From NCBI GenBank assembly GCA_964353015.1, contig CAYGUA010000004.1:124001-188000 (forward strand): a stretch of DNA of 64,000 bases, given 5' to 3'. The notes under the pieces were generated by a model. The model saw only the letters and a program-made list of their open reading frames with translations, ran no database searches and was not told where the DNA came from. Both the position numbers and the translations under genes were made by a program. The number at the start of each line of letters is the position of its first letter. Position 1 is the stretch's first letter. Origin of the DNA: JAMZMI01 sp964353015. GTDB taxonomy: Bacteria > Bacteroidota > Bacteroidia > Cytophagales > Cyclobacteriaceae. Shown here piece by piece: positions 55,599 through 64,000 of this stretch.

Positions 55599-58406
55599 AT
55601 GACATTCAGAACCCAATTTTTGAGTCTTATCCTGACCGGCATGGTCACCGTTTCATTTGCCCAAACTCAAACCATTACTAAAATGCTTTCTGGTGAAGGT
55701 TTTGGCGATACGGTGATTTGGGATTTTAAGTTGTCCGAAGGACGTGGTTCTGGAGAATGGACCAAAATAAATGTGCCATCATGCTGGGAACTTGAAGGTT
55801 TTGGAAAATACAATTATGGACATGAAAAGGATACGGCCAGAGGCAAGGAAGTTGGTTATTATAAACTTGACTTTGATGTACCAAAATCTTGGCAAAAAAA
55901 GCAAATTGAAATCGTTTTTGAGGGATCGATGACAGATACGGAAGTCCGTATTAACGGGAAACTAGCCGGACCGATTCATCAAGGTGCATTTTATAGTTTT
56001 AGGTATGACATCACCGAATTGGTCTATTTTGATAAAGCCAATTTGCTTGAAGTTAAAGTCGCCAAACATTCGGCAAATACATCAGTGAATAAAGCGGAAC
56101 GCTACGCGGATTATTGGATTTTTGGAGGCATTTTCCGTCCCGTATATCTGGAGGTAAAACCAGCTTTGAACATTGATCGTGTCGCTATTGATGCACGTGG
56201 AGATGGTGGATTTCTGGCAGAAGTATTTTTAGGAAAAAACGGAAATGCCGATAAAGTAATAGCGCAAGTTTATGATTTGGAGGGGCAAGCAATTGGTCTT
56301 TCGTTTTCAACTGATGTTGCGAAGAAATCTAAAAAAGTACAATTGCAATCAAATTTTGAGAACATCCAAAGTTGGAATCCGGAATCACCGAAGCGCTACA
56401 AAGTGAAGTTTCAATTGCTTTCAAAAGAACGTGTCGTTCATGAAATTACGGAGACCTTTGGTTTTCGTACGGTGGAAATTCGTCAACGTGACGGGATCTA
56501 CGTCAATGGTGTCAAGGTAAAATTCAAAGGTGTAAACCATCATTCTTTTTGGCCGGAATCTGGTCGAACCACAAGCAAGGCAATGAGCATTCACGACATT
56601 CAGTTGATAAAAGAAATGAATATGAATGCGGTGCGAACATCGCATTATCCTCCGGATAAACATTTCCTTGATATGTGTGATTCGCTGGGATTGTTTGTGT
56701 TGGAAGAATTGGGAGGGTGGCATGATGCATACGATACTGAAGTCGGAAGCAAGCTTTTAAAGGAGATGGTCATCCATGATGTGAATCATCCGTCTATCGT
56801 GATTTGGGACAATGGAAATGAAGGTGGTCATAATCCTGATTTTGATCCACTTTTCGGTGAATACGATATCCAAAACCGTTTAGTCATTCATCCCTGGGAA
56901 GAGTTTAATGGAACGGCAACTCAACATTATCGTGGCTATGATTATGGTGTAGGTACATTTTGGAATGGTCATCAAATCACTTTTCCTACTGAGTTTTTAC
57001 ATGGATTGTATGATGGTGGTGCAGGTGCGAGCTTGTATGATTATTGGGAGTTGATGTGGAAAAATCCACGAGCTGCCGGAGGCTTTTTATGGGTATTTGC
57101 TGATGAAGGTGTGGTGCGAACGGATCAGAAAGGTAAAATCGACACCTATGGAGATAAAGCCAATGATGGCATACTCGGTCCATTTCATGAAAAGGAAGCA
57201 AGCTTTTTCACTATAAAAGAAGTTTGGTCTCCTGTGCAGATCCGGGAAGAGGACATTACTATAGCTTTTGATGGAACCATAGAAGTTGAGAATAGATATT
57301 TATACACCAACCTCAATCAATGCAGCTTCAGTTGGAAACTAGCTAAACTGCCCAGTTCAAATATGGATTCGGAACAGGAAGAAGTCACTGGTGAAATTCC
57401 GTCACCTTCTGTTTTGCCTGGTTTCAAAAGTCAGCTCAAAATTGATCTTCCAACAAATTGGCAGACTTATGATGTGTTGTATGTCACGACGTATGGTCCA
57501 AAAAATGAAGAATTGTACACTACAAGCCTGCCAATAACTTTACCCAAGGATGTTTTTGATGAATTGCAAGAATCAAAGAATATTGTAGGTAAAGTGACTT
57601 ACATCGAAAATGCTGCGACTTATCAAATTCAGGCTGGTCCGGTTCAATATACCATTGACAAACAAAGTGGTTTGTTGCAAAAAGTTGTGAATGAAAAAGG
57701 TGAAATTCCCTTCAATAATGGACCTTTTTTGAGTGCAGGAAAAGTCGTTTTTAAAGCGATCGAAGTAAAAAGAATTGGTGAAGAATTGCAGTTTGTTTGT
57801 TCTTTTGATGAAAAGCAATCGAGAATGAAGGAGTTTACCTGGACGTTTTCTCCATCCGGTTTGGCTCAATTGAATATTTATTATGTTCCCGAAATCTACG
57901 ATGTGGCTTTTGATTATATGGGGGTCAACTTTGACTATCCTGAAGAATTGGTAATTGGCATGAAGTGGATGGGACATGGACCTTATCGCGTTTGGAAAAA
58001 CAGAACCCAAGGTGTAGAATTAGGACTTCATCAGAAGGATTACAACAATACGATGACAGGGTCGTCTCCTGTAACCTATCCGGAATTTAAGGGTTATCAT
58101 GCCAATCTTTATTGGGCGGAAATTCAGTCGAAGGAGCAATCATTTGTTGTGGGAACATCATCGGAAGATGTGTTTTTGCGATTGTTCACCCCAGTTCAGG
58201 ACAAGGATAAGCGGTTGTCACCTGTATTTCCAGAAGGAGATATTTCGTTCATGCAGGCGATTCCTCCGATTGGGACCAAAACAAATGATCCATGGAATAT
58301 GGGGCCTGCAGGTCAAAAGAATATGTTTTTTGATTATGGACCTTACGATTCATGGAGAAAAAGGAGCAAAGTTCTGGATCTCTATTTCGATTTTACTGGA
58401 AAGTAA
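55599..58406 (+). CDS. GH2 family glycoside hydrolase
   Basis: 935 residues; signal peptide ending SFAQ, no lipobox. Jelly-roll sugar-binding domain (VPSCWELEGFGKYNYGH, IFGGIFRPVYLEV), Ig-like domain, then a TIM barrel with KFKGVNHHSFWPESGRTTS, acid/base E408 (WDNGNEGG) and nucleophile E465 (PTEFLHGLYDGG). The C-terminal beta domains run from about 550 to 935. The barrel resembles RG-II-type GH2 enzymes acting on uronic or arabinopyranosyl termini, but the exact substrate cannot be read. Divergent from the AraC regulator. Confidence 0.88.
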   Translation: MTFRTQFLSLILTGMVTVSFAQTQTITKMLSGEGFGDTVIWDFKLSEGRGSGEWTKINVPSCWELEGFGKYNYGHEKDTARGKEVGYYKLDFDVPKSWQKKQIEIVFEGSMTDTEVRINGKLAGPIHQGAFYSFRYDITELVYFDKANLLEVKVAKHSANTSVNKAERYADYWIFGGIFRPVYLEVKPALNIDRVAIDARGDGGFLAEVFLGKNGNADKVIAQVYDLEGQAIGLSFSTDVAKKSKKVQLQSNFENIQSWNPESPKRYKVKFQLLSKERVVHEITETFGFRTVEIRQRDGIYVNGVKVKFKGVNHHSFWPESGRTTSKAMSIHDIQLIKEMNMNAVRTSHYPPDKHFLDMCDSLGLFVLEELGGWHDAYDTEVGSKLLKEMVIHDVNHPSIVIWDNGNEGGHNPDFDPLFGEYDIQNRLVIHPWEEFNGTATQHYRGYDYGVGTFWNGHQITFPTEFLHGLYDGGAGASLYDYWELMWKNPRAAGGFLWVFADEGVVRTDQKGKIDTYGDKANDGILGPFHEKEASFFTIKEVWSPVQIREEDITIAFDGTIEVENRYLYTNLNQCSFSWKLAKLPSSNMDSEQEEVTGEIPSPSVLPGFKSQLKIDLPTNWQTYDVLYVTTYGPKNEELYTTSLPITLPKDVFDELQESKNIVGKVTYIENAATYQIQAGPVQYTIDKQSGLLQKVVNEKGEIPFNNGPFLSAGKVVFKAIEVKRIGEELQFVCSFDEKQSRMKEFTWTFSPSGLAQLNIYYVPEIYDVAFDYMGVNFDYPEELVIGMKWMGHGPYRVWKNRTQGVELGLHQKDYNNTMTGSSPVTYPEFKGYHANLYWAEIQSKEQSFVVGTSSEDVFLRLFTPVQDKDKRLSPVFPEGDISFMQAIPPIGTKTNDPWNMGPAGQKNMFFDYGPYDSWRKRSKVLDLYFDFTGK

Positions 58407-58449
58407 TCCCATCAGGATTTGAGTTCATTTTTACTGCGTTTGTACTGAC

Positions 58450-58460
58450 ACAGCAGGATA
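58450..58460 (+). promoter_or_regulatory. Recurring motif ACAGCAGGATA before the sialidase-like gene
   Basis: Eleven bases identical to 55535-55545, ending 63 bp before the start codon at 58524. This is a candidate shared regulatory site. Confidence 0.3.
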
Positions 58461-58523
58461 GGTCTTGCATGTTCTGTGGCTAAATTTGAGATTAATAATT
58501 TTTAGCTCAACCTAACCCCAATC

Positions 58524-59636
58524 ATGATGAGGAATTACTCCTTGCTGTTTTTGCTTCCAATCCTTGTGTCAGTTTTGTTTTCGTGCCAAACACCCAAAAG
58601 AACGGATTGGAAAAGCGGAATTCTTGTCGACGAATTCATCTATGACACGGCTTCATTTCCTTCATGTCATGCTGCGACCATTGCAGAAACAACTCAAGGC
58701 GAATTGGTAACAGCTTTTTTCGGTGGCACCAAGGAGCGCAATCCTGATGTTTGTATTTGGGTAAGCCGCAAAACCGACCAAAACTGGACAGACCCTCAGA
58801 TGATTGCAGAAGGTTTCATGGAAGGTGATTCTACGAGATACCCAACATGGAATCCTGTACTTTATCAGGTTCCAAATGGTGCGCTTTTGTTGTTTTACAA
58901 AATAGGACCAAAGCCATCAGAATGGTATGGTTATGTACGCTCGTCTGATGATGGTGGGGTCACATGGTCAGATCAGAAAGCTTTACCAGAAGGATATGCC
59001 GGGCCGGTTAAAAACAAACCTGTTTTACTGAGGAATGGAAATTTGTTCTGCCCGACGAGCACAGAAAACGATGGATGGAAAGTGCATTTTGAAGTTACTC
59101 CGGACTTTGGAGAAACATGGTCGCAGATTGGCCCAATCAATCAAGGAGAAAAAAATGGAGATATTGATGTCATTCAGCCAAGTATTTTGGATCATGGCAA
59201 TGGCAAACTGCAAATTTTATGCAGAAGCAGAAGCAGACGTGTGGCTACAGCCTGGTCTGAAGATAATGGTCAAACATGGTCAGCAGTCACTTTGACAAGT
59301 TTGCCACAAAACAACTCTGGAACCGATGCGGTGACATTAAAAGATGGCCGACACGTGTTGGTTTACAACCATACGCTTGATCCTGATGGAAAGGCAAAAG
59401 GACCGAGAACACCGCTCAATCTTTCTGTTTCTGAAGATGGGATCAATTGGTCAGCAGCTTTGGTACTTGAAGATTCGCCAATCAGTCAGTATTCCTATCC
59501 ATCGGTTATCCAAACCTCAGACGATAAAATTCATGTGGTTTATACCTGGAGAAGGGAAAGGATCAAACATGTAGAAATCGATCCTTCAAAACTGGAATTG
59601 ACTAAAATCGATTCGTTAGAATGGCCTTCGCTTTGA
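58524..59636 (+). CDS. Sialidase-like (BNR) beta-propeller lipoprotein
   Basis: 370 residues; lipobox LFSC (Cys21). It has three Asp-box repeats: SSDDGGVTWS (140-149), TPDFGETWS and SEDNGQTWS, the marks of six-bladed sialidase-type propellers. The region RYPTWNPVLYQVPNGALLLF is typical of the BNR_2 group. Sialic acid is not a pectin component. RG-II contains Kdo, a chemically similar 2-keto-3-deoxy sugar, and a GH33-type enzyme is used to release it in B. thetaiotaomicron (from memory). A Kdo hydrolase role is therefore plausible. A lyase or other BNR activity is possible. Confidence 0.75.
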   Translation: MMRNYSLLFLLPILVSVLFSCQTPKRTDWKSGILVDEFIYDTASFPSCHAATIAETTQGELVTAFFGGTKERNPDVCIWVSRKTDQNWTDPQMIAEGFMEGDSTRYPTWNPVLYQVPNGALLLFYKIGPKPSEWYGYVRSSDDGGVTWSDQKALPEGYAGPVKNKPVLLRNGNLFCPTSTENDGWKVHFEVTPDFGETWSQIGPINQGEKNGDIDVIQPSILDHGNGKLQILCRSRSRRVATAWSEDNGQTWSAVTLTSLPQNNSGTDAVTLKDGRHVLVYNHTLDPDGKAKGPRTPLNLSVSEDGINWSAALVLEDSPISQYSYPSVIQTSDDKIHVVYTWRRERIKHVEIDPSKLELTKIDSLEWPSL

Positions 59637-59684
59637 ATGTTTTAAACCTCCGCAATATGGAAGCTCATGCATTTAACAACTTGA

Positions 59685-59697
59685 ACCAGGATCTGGT
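59685..59697 (+). promoter_or_regulatory. Palindrome ACCAGGATCTGGT before the third GH78 gene
   Basis: ACCAG-GAT-CTGGT has perfect 5-bp arms and contains the CAGGAT core. It ends 61 bp before the ATG at 59759, at the same spacing as the sites before 50132 and 58524. Confidence 0.35.
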
Positions 59698-59758
59698 ATC
59701 GCCAATTAGCATAAGTGAATAGTTGATCAGCACATTTACCATATCACCCGCTGACTTG

Positions 59759-62479
59759 ATGCTTAAATTGGCTCAATCAATATTGATTGGTTATGTTTTG
59801 GTTTTATCCATAGCCTGTTCCAATTCAAATATCCAGATAGAAAAACTGACCATAGATTTGGCTGAAAAACCAATCGGGATTTCAACAGCTGTTCCAAGAT
59901 TTGGTTGGGTATTGAAGTCTGGTGTAAATGGAACTTCTCAAAAAGCTTATCAGCTTTTTGTTAAAGATGAAAATACAATTGTCTGGAATTCGGACAAGGT
60001 GGTTTCCAAACAAAGCCAGTTCATCAATTATAAAGGGGAGAAACTTAAACCTGCCACCAGATATCAGATTGAATTGAAAGTTTGGGATCAGGAGGATGAG
60101 CCATCCAGCGCTTTTACTTCATGGTTTGAAACTGCTCCCCATAACCTCCATGCTCAATGGATTGGTGCGATCCGTCGTGAAGATGCTTTTCTTCCAAAAG
60201 GCAGAGGTTGGCATTCTCCATCAGTTAAAAAAAATCGAGCCATGTTGGACAGCATTCCGGATTTAGCAAAGCAATCCATCATGATAAGAAAGGAAATCAA
60301 TCTATCCAAGGATCTTAAAAAAGCTACCGTTTATATTTCAGGATTGGGACATTATGAGTTAAGCCTCAATGGCAGCAAAGTAGGTAAAAGTTTATTTGCT
60401 CCGCTTTGGACTGATTATGACAAATTTTTTTTTTACAACACCTATGATTTGACCCAGGAACTGAATACAGGTCAAAATGCCTTTGGAGTTATTCTTGGAA
60501 ATGGAATGTACAATTCCATTGGCGAACGCTATCATAAATTCTGGGTGAGCTTCGGTCCACCAACACTTTTTTTTCAGCTTCATTTACAATACGCAGATGG
60601 TTCAGAAGAAATCATTCTTTCCGACAATTCATGGAAATACCACGAGAGTCCAATCATCTTCAATGACATTTTTGGAGGGGAAGATTATGATGCCAGATTA
60701 GAACAAGCCAATTGGGATAAAGCTGGTTTTGATGATGGCACATGGAATGCTGTGGTCATTCAGGATGCACCAAAAGGGCAGCTAAAACCGCAGCTTTCAC
60801 CTGCCGTTGAGATTCAGGAGCAATTTGAAATTCAAGATTATTATCAACTTGATGCGTCCACATATGTTTTTAACATGGGACAAAATTTATCAGGATTTCC
60901 TTCCCTCAAGGTTAAAGGAAAAGCTGGTCAGACCGTGAAATTGATAGTTGGCGAAAGAATCAAAGATGACAGCACTATCAATCAAAGAAATACGGGTGGT
61001 CCGCATTATTATGAATACACATTAAAGGGTGAAGGTGAGGAGGAATGGCAACCACGGTTTAGTTATTATGGCTATCAATATGTGCAGGTAGAAGGTGTTC
61101 ATTATGGAGAAGCCGATAATCCGGAGGACTTTCCAGAGCTTCTGGATTTAAAATCAAAATTCATTTACAACAATGCCAAACCTTTGGCCACTTTCGAATG
61201 CTCCAACGAGATTTTTACCAAAACCCACACGCTTATCAATAATGCGATCAAAAGCAACATGCAGGCGGTGTTTACGGATTGTCCGCACAGAGAGAAGTTG
61301 GGTTGGCTAGAAGAAATCCAGTTGGTCGGACCAGGCTTGCTTTTCAATTACGATTTAACTCAGGTTTTTGCAAAGCAAATGATGGATATGCAGGATGCTC
61401 AACGCCCGAATGGTTTGGTTCCCAATATTGCTCCGGAATATGTGGATTTTTCCCTGGAATCATGGGGAGCAGATTTTACAGATTCACCGGAATGGGGAGC
61501 AGCTGCTGTGTTGGTGCCATGGCAATATTATGAATTCTATGGAGATCCTTCGCTCATCGAAAAGTATTATGTCGTCATGCGTCGATATGTGGATTATCTG
61601 ACGTCAAGGGCTGAAAAGGACATTGTCTCACATGGTCTTGGCGACTGGTATGATTACGGTGATCATGCTGCCGGCTATTCGAAAAACAGCCCGATTCCAC
61701 TTTCATCAACTTCACATTATTTTTTATGTGCACAAAAGTTAGCTGAGGCTGCCAAATTGATTGGAAATACGTCTGATCAGGGAAAGTATTCACAATTGGC
61801 TGGACAGATTAAGGCGTCTTTTAATCGGGAATTTTATAATCCAGAAACGAAACAATATGGATCTGGCAGTCAGTTTTGCAATGCCGTGGCTATTTATATG
61901 GATTTGGTGGAGCCCGAAAACAAAGAAGCAGTGCTCCAAAATCTGGTATCGGATATTCAGGCTCATGGCAATAGATTAACGACAGGAGATGTAGGTAATC
62001 GCTACTTGTTTCAGGCACTTGCTGAAAATGGATTGAACGAGCTGATGTACACCATGTTGAATCATTATGATGCTCCGGGCTATGGCTATCAACTCAAATA
62101 TGGTTTGACGACATTAACCGAGCAATGGGATCCTGCAAAAGGCAACTCATGGAATCACTTCATGATGGGGCAAATAGAAGAATGGTTTTTTAAAAGCGTT
62201 TTAGGGATAAAGCCAGATGCAGGAACGCCAGGATTTAAGCATTTCTTCATTCAGCCAGAGATGATTGGTGATATGACTTTTGCAAAAGGTTCTTTTGAAA
62301 GCAACTACGGAGAGATTGTTGTAGACTGGAGAAAGCATGATTCGACTTTTGAAATAGAAATCACCATACCTGTGAATACAACCGCAACATTCATACAACC
62401 GGAAGAGGTAATCAATCGGGAAAATCTGGAACTAGGTTCCGGACGTCATGTATTCAATTTATCAATTTCAAACCCTTAA
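59759..62479 (+). CDS. GH78-type alpha-L-rhamnosidase lipoprotein (divergent)
   Basis: 906 residues from ATG 59759; the open frame begins at a TTG (59723), but MLKLAQSILIG followed by lipobox SIAC marks the true start. Domain order is as in GH78. The catalytic block is altered to DCPHREKLGWLEE from D507, with E512 the likely acid, and the C-terminal base region reads GLTTLTEQWD. This is a distinct GH78 subgroup, so it probably acts on a different rhamnosyl linkage from the other two. The esterase gene starts 3 bp after its stop. Confidence 0.88.
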   Translation: MLKLAQSILIGYVLVLSIACSNSNIQIEKLTIDLAEKPIGISTAVPRFGWVLKSGVNGTSQKAYQLFVKDENTIVWNSDKVVSKQSQFINYKGEKLKPATRYQIELKVWDQEDEPSSAFTSWFETAPHNLHAQWIGAIRREDAFLPKGRGWHSPSVKKNRAMLDSIPDLAKQSIMIRKEINLSKDLKKATVYISGLGHYELSLNGSKVGKSLFAPLWTDYDKFFFYNTYDLTQELNTGQNAFGVILGNGMYNSIGERYHKFWVSFGPPTLFFQLHLQYADGSEEIILSDNSWKYHESPIIFNDIFGGEDYDARLEQANWDKAGFDDGTWNAVVIQDAPKGQLKPQLSPAVEIQEQFEIQDYYQLDASTYVFNMGQNLSGFPSLKVKGKAGQTVKLIVGERIKDDSTINQRNTGGPHYYEYTLKGEGEEEWQPRFSYYGYQYVQVEGVHYGEADNPEDFPELLDLKSKFIYNNAKPLATFECSNEIFTKTHTLINNAIKSNMQAVFTDCPHREKLGWLEEIQLVGPGLLFNYDLTQVFAKQMMDMQDAQRPNGLVPNIAPEYVDFSLESWGADFTDSPEWGAAAVLVPWQYYEFYGDPSLIEKYYVVMRRYVDYLTSRAEKDIVSHGLGDWYDYGDHAAGYSKNSPIPLSSTSHYFLCAQKLAEAAKLIGNTSDQGKYSQLAGQIKASFNREFYNPETKQYGSGSQFCNAVAIYMDLVEPENKEAVLQNLVSDIQAHGNRLTTGDVGNRYLFQALAENGLNELMYTMLNHYDAPGYGYQLKYGLTTLTEQWDPAKGNSWNHFMMGQIEEWFFKSVLGIKPDAGTPGFKHFFIQPEMIGDMTFAKGSFESNYGEIVVDWRKHDSTFEIEITIPVNTTATFIQPEEVINRENLELGSGRHVFNLSISNP

Positions 62480-62482
62480 AAC

Positions 62483-63862
62483 ATGCGTCAGATCTTCATT
62501 TGCATATTGATTTTTTTAATGTTTTCGGCTTTTAGTCAAACATCTGATGAGCAATTTCAGCGTCAATTGACTGAAGTTCTGGATGAGCTCATGGTTCGAT
62601 ATGATGTGATTATCAAATACGACAAGCGAAATGTTGGGGAATTCATGTTGGATTATGCCAACTGGAGATTGGTTCCGGGAGATGTGGAGTTGAGTTTAAA
62701 AAATGTATTGGCACCATTCGATTATGTCTTTGTGACGCAAGGAGTAGGCGTTTACAAAATCAAAGAATACCAATATCATTTAATCACTCCAGAGCAAGGA
62801 GCAAATTCACTGGAATATCTTAGTACGCTCTATGATGATCAGACAAGCTGGGAAAAAAGGAAGGCAGAACTGAAGTCATGCATTCTTGAATCACTAGAAC
62901 TAGACGGATTGCCTACACTTGAAAATCCCAAAATCATTTTAAACGGAAAAAGAAATTACGCAGGTTACACCATTGAAAACATTGCCTTAGAAACTGTTCC
63001 CGGATTTTATGTTGCAGGTTCTATTTATCAGCCTTCCAAACCAAAAGGAAAGATGCCAATCATTCTTAGTCCAAACGGACATTTTGGTGATGGCCGATAC
63101 AACAAAGACATTCAAATCAGATGTGCGGCTTTGGCTAAAATGGGAGCAGTAGTTGTCAGCTATGATCTCTTCGGATGGAGCGAATCTAAGCTTCAGGTGT
63201 CAAGCACCTCGCACAGAAAAAGCATCGCGCAAACCATACAAGTTAATAATTGCCTGCGCTTTTTGGATTATCTATTAACAACCACGGCAGTTGATCCGGA
63301 AAGGATTGGGATTACTGGCGGATCAGGAGGTGGATCCATGACCATGCTGATTTCAGCCATTGAAGATCGTATCAAAGTAAGTGTGCCCGTTGTGATGACT
63401 TCTTCTTTTCATTCGGGCGGTTGTCCATGTGAAAGTGGTATGGGCATTCACCTTTGCGGTGAACGGACAAACAATGCGGAGATCGCTTCCATGTTTGCCC
63501 CTAAGCCCATGTTGATCGTTTCGGATGGTGGCGACTGGACTTTTCAAGTGCCGGAAGTGGAATATCCATTTATCAAAAGGACTTATGGGTTTTATGATGC
63601 CGCTGACAAAGTTGAAAACGTTCATATTCCAGACGAGGGACATGATTATGGCTTTTCAAAACGCCAGCCGATGTACCTATTTATGGCAGACAATCTTGGT
63701 TTGGATTTGAGTAAAATCAAGAATAAAAAAGGTGAAATCGACGAATCGGGGATTGCGGTTGAAGAGGAATCTAAACTTTATGTCTTTGGGAATGATCCAG
63801 ACAAACTACCAGAAAATGCCATTCGCAGTTATGAAGAATTGATTGAAAGCTTGAATAAATAA
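62483..63862 (+). CDS. STN-domain/alpha-beta hydrolase esterase (CE19-like pectin methylesterase?)
   Basis: 459 residues; signal peptide ending AFSQ. Residues about 26-95 look like an STN (secretin/TonB short N-terminal) domain: LTEVLDELMVRYDVIIKYDK and DVELSLKNVLAPFDYVFV. The rest is an alpha/beta hydrolase with the nucleophile S281 in GGSGGGSMT, a cysteine cluster (GGCPCESGMGIHLCGE) and H387 in DEGHDYGF. The architecture of the hydrolase resembles acetylxylan-esterase-like enzymes including BT1017, the RG-II methylesterase that founded CE19 (from memory). It follows the GH78 gene by 3 bp. Removal of methyl esters from RG-II uronates is proposed; deacetylation is the alternative. Confidence 0.72.
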   Translation: MRQIFICILIFLMFSAFSQTSDEQFQRQLTEVLDELMVRYDVIIKYDKRNVGEFMLDYANWRLVPGDVELSLKNVLAPFDYVFVTQGVGVYKIKEYQYHLITPEQGANSLEYLSTLYDDQTSWEKRKAELKSCILESLELDGLPTLENPKIILNGKRNYAGYTIENIALETVPGFYVAGSIYQPSKPKGKMPIILSPNGHFGDGRYNKDIQIRCAALAKMGAVVVSYDLFGWSESKLQVSSTSHRKSIAQTIQVNNCLRFLDYLLTTTAVDPERIGITGGSGGGSMTMLISAIEDRIKVSVPVVMTSSFHSGGCPCESGMGIHLCGERTNNAEIASMFAPKPMLIVSDGGDWTFQVPEVEYPFIKRTYGFYDAADKVENVHIPDEGHDYGFSKRQPMYLFMADNLGLDLSKIKNKKGEIDESGIAVEEESKLYVFGNDPDKLPENAIRSYEELIESLNK

Positions 63863-63863
63863 T

Positions 63864-64000
63864 ATGAAACTCATCAAAACACATCGCATTTATTTGATTT
63901 TTCTGATCGTCTTATTTTCGTGTCAATCAGGTAAAAAGTCAACGGAAAATGTCCGAGAGGCCTTGATGTCTGTTCGCATGGCGGATTCGGAGATGACTCG
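63864..64000 (+). CDS. Start of a GH105/GH88-like unsaturated uronyl hydrolase (partial)
   Basis: 45 codons before the window ends. The N-terminus has a basic start (MKLIKTHR), a hydrophobic core and lipobox LFSC. The following ALMSVRMADSEMTR resembles the opening of GH105/GH88 enzymes, which remove the 4,5-unsaturated uronate left by pectate lyases. That would complete the lyase products' breakdown. Too short to be certain. It starts 1 bp after the esterase stop, so it belongs to the same operon. Confidence 0.6.
   Translation, partial: MKLIKTHRIYLIFLIVLFSCQSGKKSTENVREALMSVRMADSEMT

Overview
The window looks like part of a Bacteroidota chromosome, most likely Cytophagales or a related environmental lineage. 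It is AT-rich, lacks strong Shine-Dalgarno sites, has two SusC/SusD pairs and many SusD-like or lipobox lipoproteins. Three proteins carry C-terminal tails of the type IX secretion system (T9SS), which gut Bacteroides generally do not use for PUL enzymes. Almost every gene belongs to one very large pectin utilisation locus. The enzyme set points to rhamnogalacturonan II (RG-II) together with the homogalacturonan backbone.

Layout. 1-1723 (minus strand): the N-terminus of an exported protein, a run of heptamer repeats, and a sialate O-acetylesterase-type esterase. 1873-8144: a GH2 enzyme with a malectin-like domain and a GH138-like alpha-galacturonidase. 8298-13179: SusC/SusD pair 1. 13311-20574: an NCS1-type permease, a 58-residue membrane protein, a GH78 rhamnosidase without signal peptide, and a GH95 enzyme. 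20911-32401: SusC/SusD pair 2, an unknown T9SS protein and a 1764-residue four-module beta-helix protein, closed by a clear terminator. 32594-38968: CE8 pectin methylesterase, PL1 pectate lyase and a two-domain beta-helix/barrel protein. 39003-49070: a tight gene run of five catabolic or transport genes followed by GH140, a GH43/GH137-like and a GH143-like enzyme. 49181-50046: a Xre/RES toxin-antitoxin pair. 50132-54451: GH142-like and GH78 enzymes. 54518-55441 (minus): an AraC regulator. 55599-64000: GH2, sialidase-like, GH78, an STN-esterase fusion and the start of a GH105-like gene.

How it works together (inference). Surface PL1, CE8 and the beta-helix proteins would open and bind the galacturonan backbone. 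The two SusCD pairs would import oligosaccharides. Periplasmic or lipid-anchored exo-enzymes (GH138, GH95, GH2, GH78, GH140, GH142, GH143, a GH33-like protein and esterases) would strip RG-II side chains.

The most interesting block is 39003-44877: an iron alcohol dehydrogenase, a DHDPS-type aldolase, PdxA2, a DUF1537 four-carbon acid sugar kinase and an SSS symporter, in one run with the GH143-like gene. GH143 is the family that releases 3-deoxy-D-lyxo-heptulosaric acid (DHA) from RG-II. Aldol cleavage of DHA should give pyruvate plus a threo-configured four-carbon uronic semialdehyde. Reduction of that gives D-threonate, the known substrate of DUF1537 kinase plus PdxA2, which yields DHAP and CO2. 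The block therefore reads as a complete, redox-neutral DHA catabolic pathway, which I do not know to have been described. All family assignments are by eye, without database searches.
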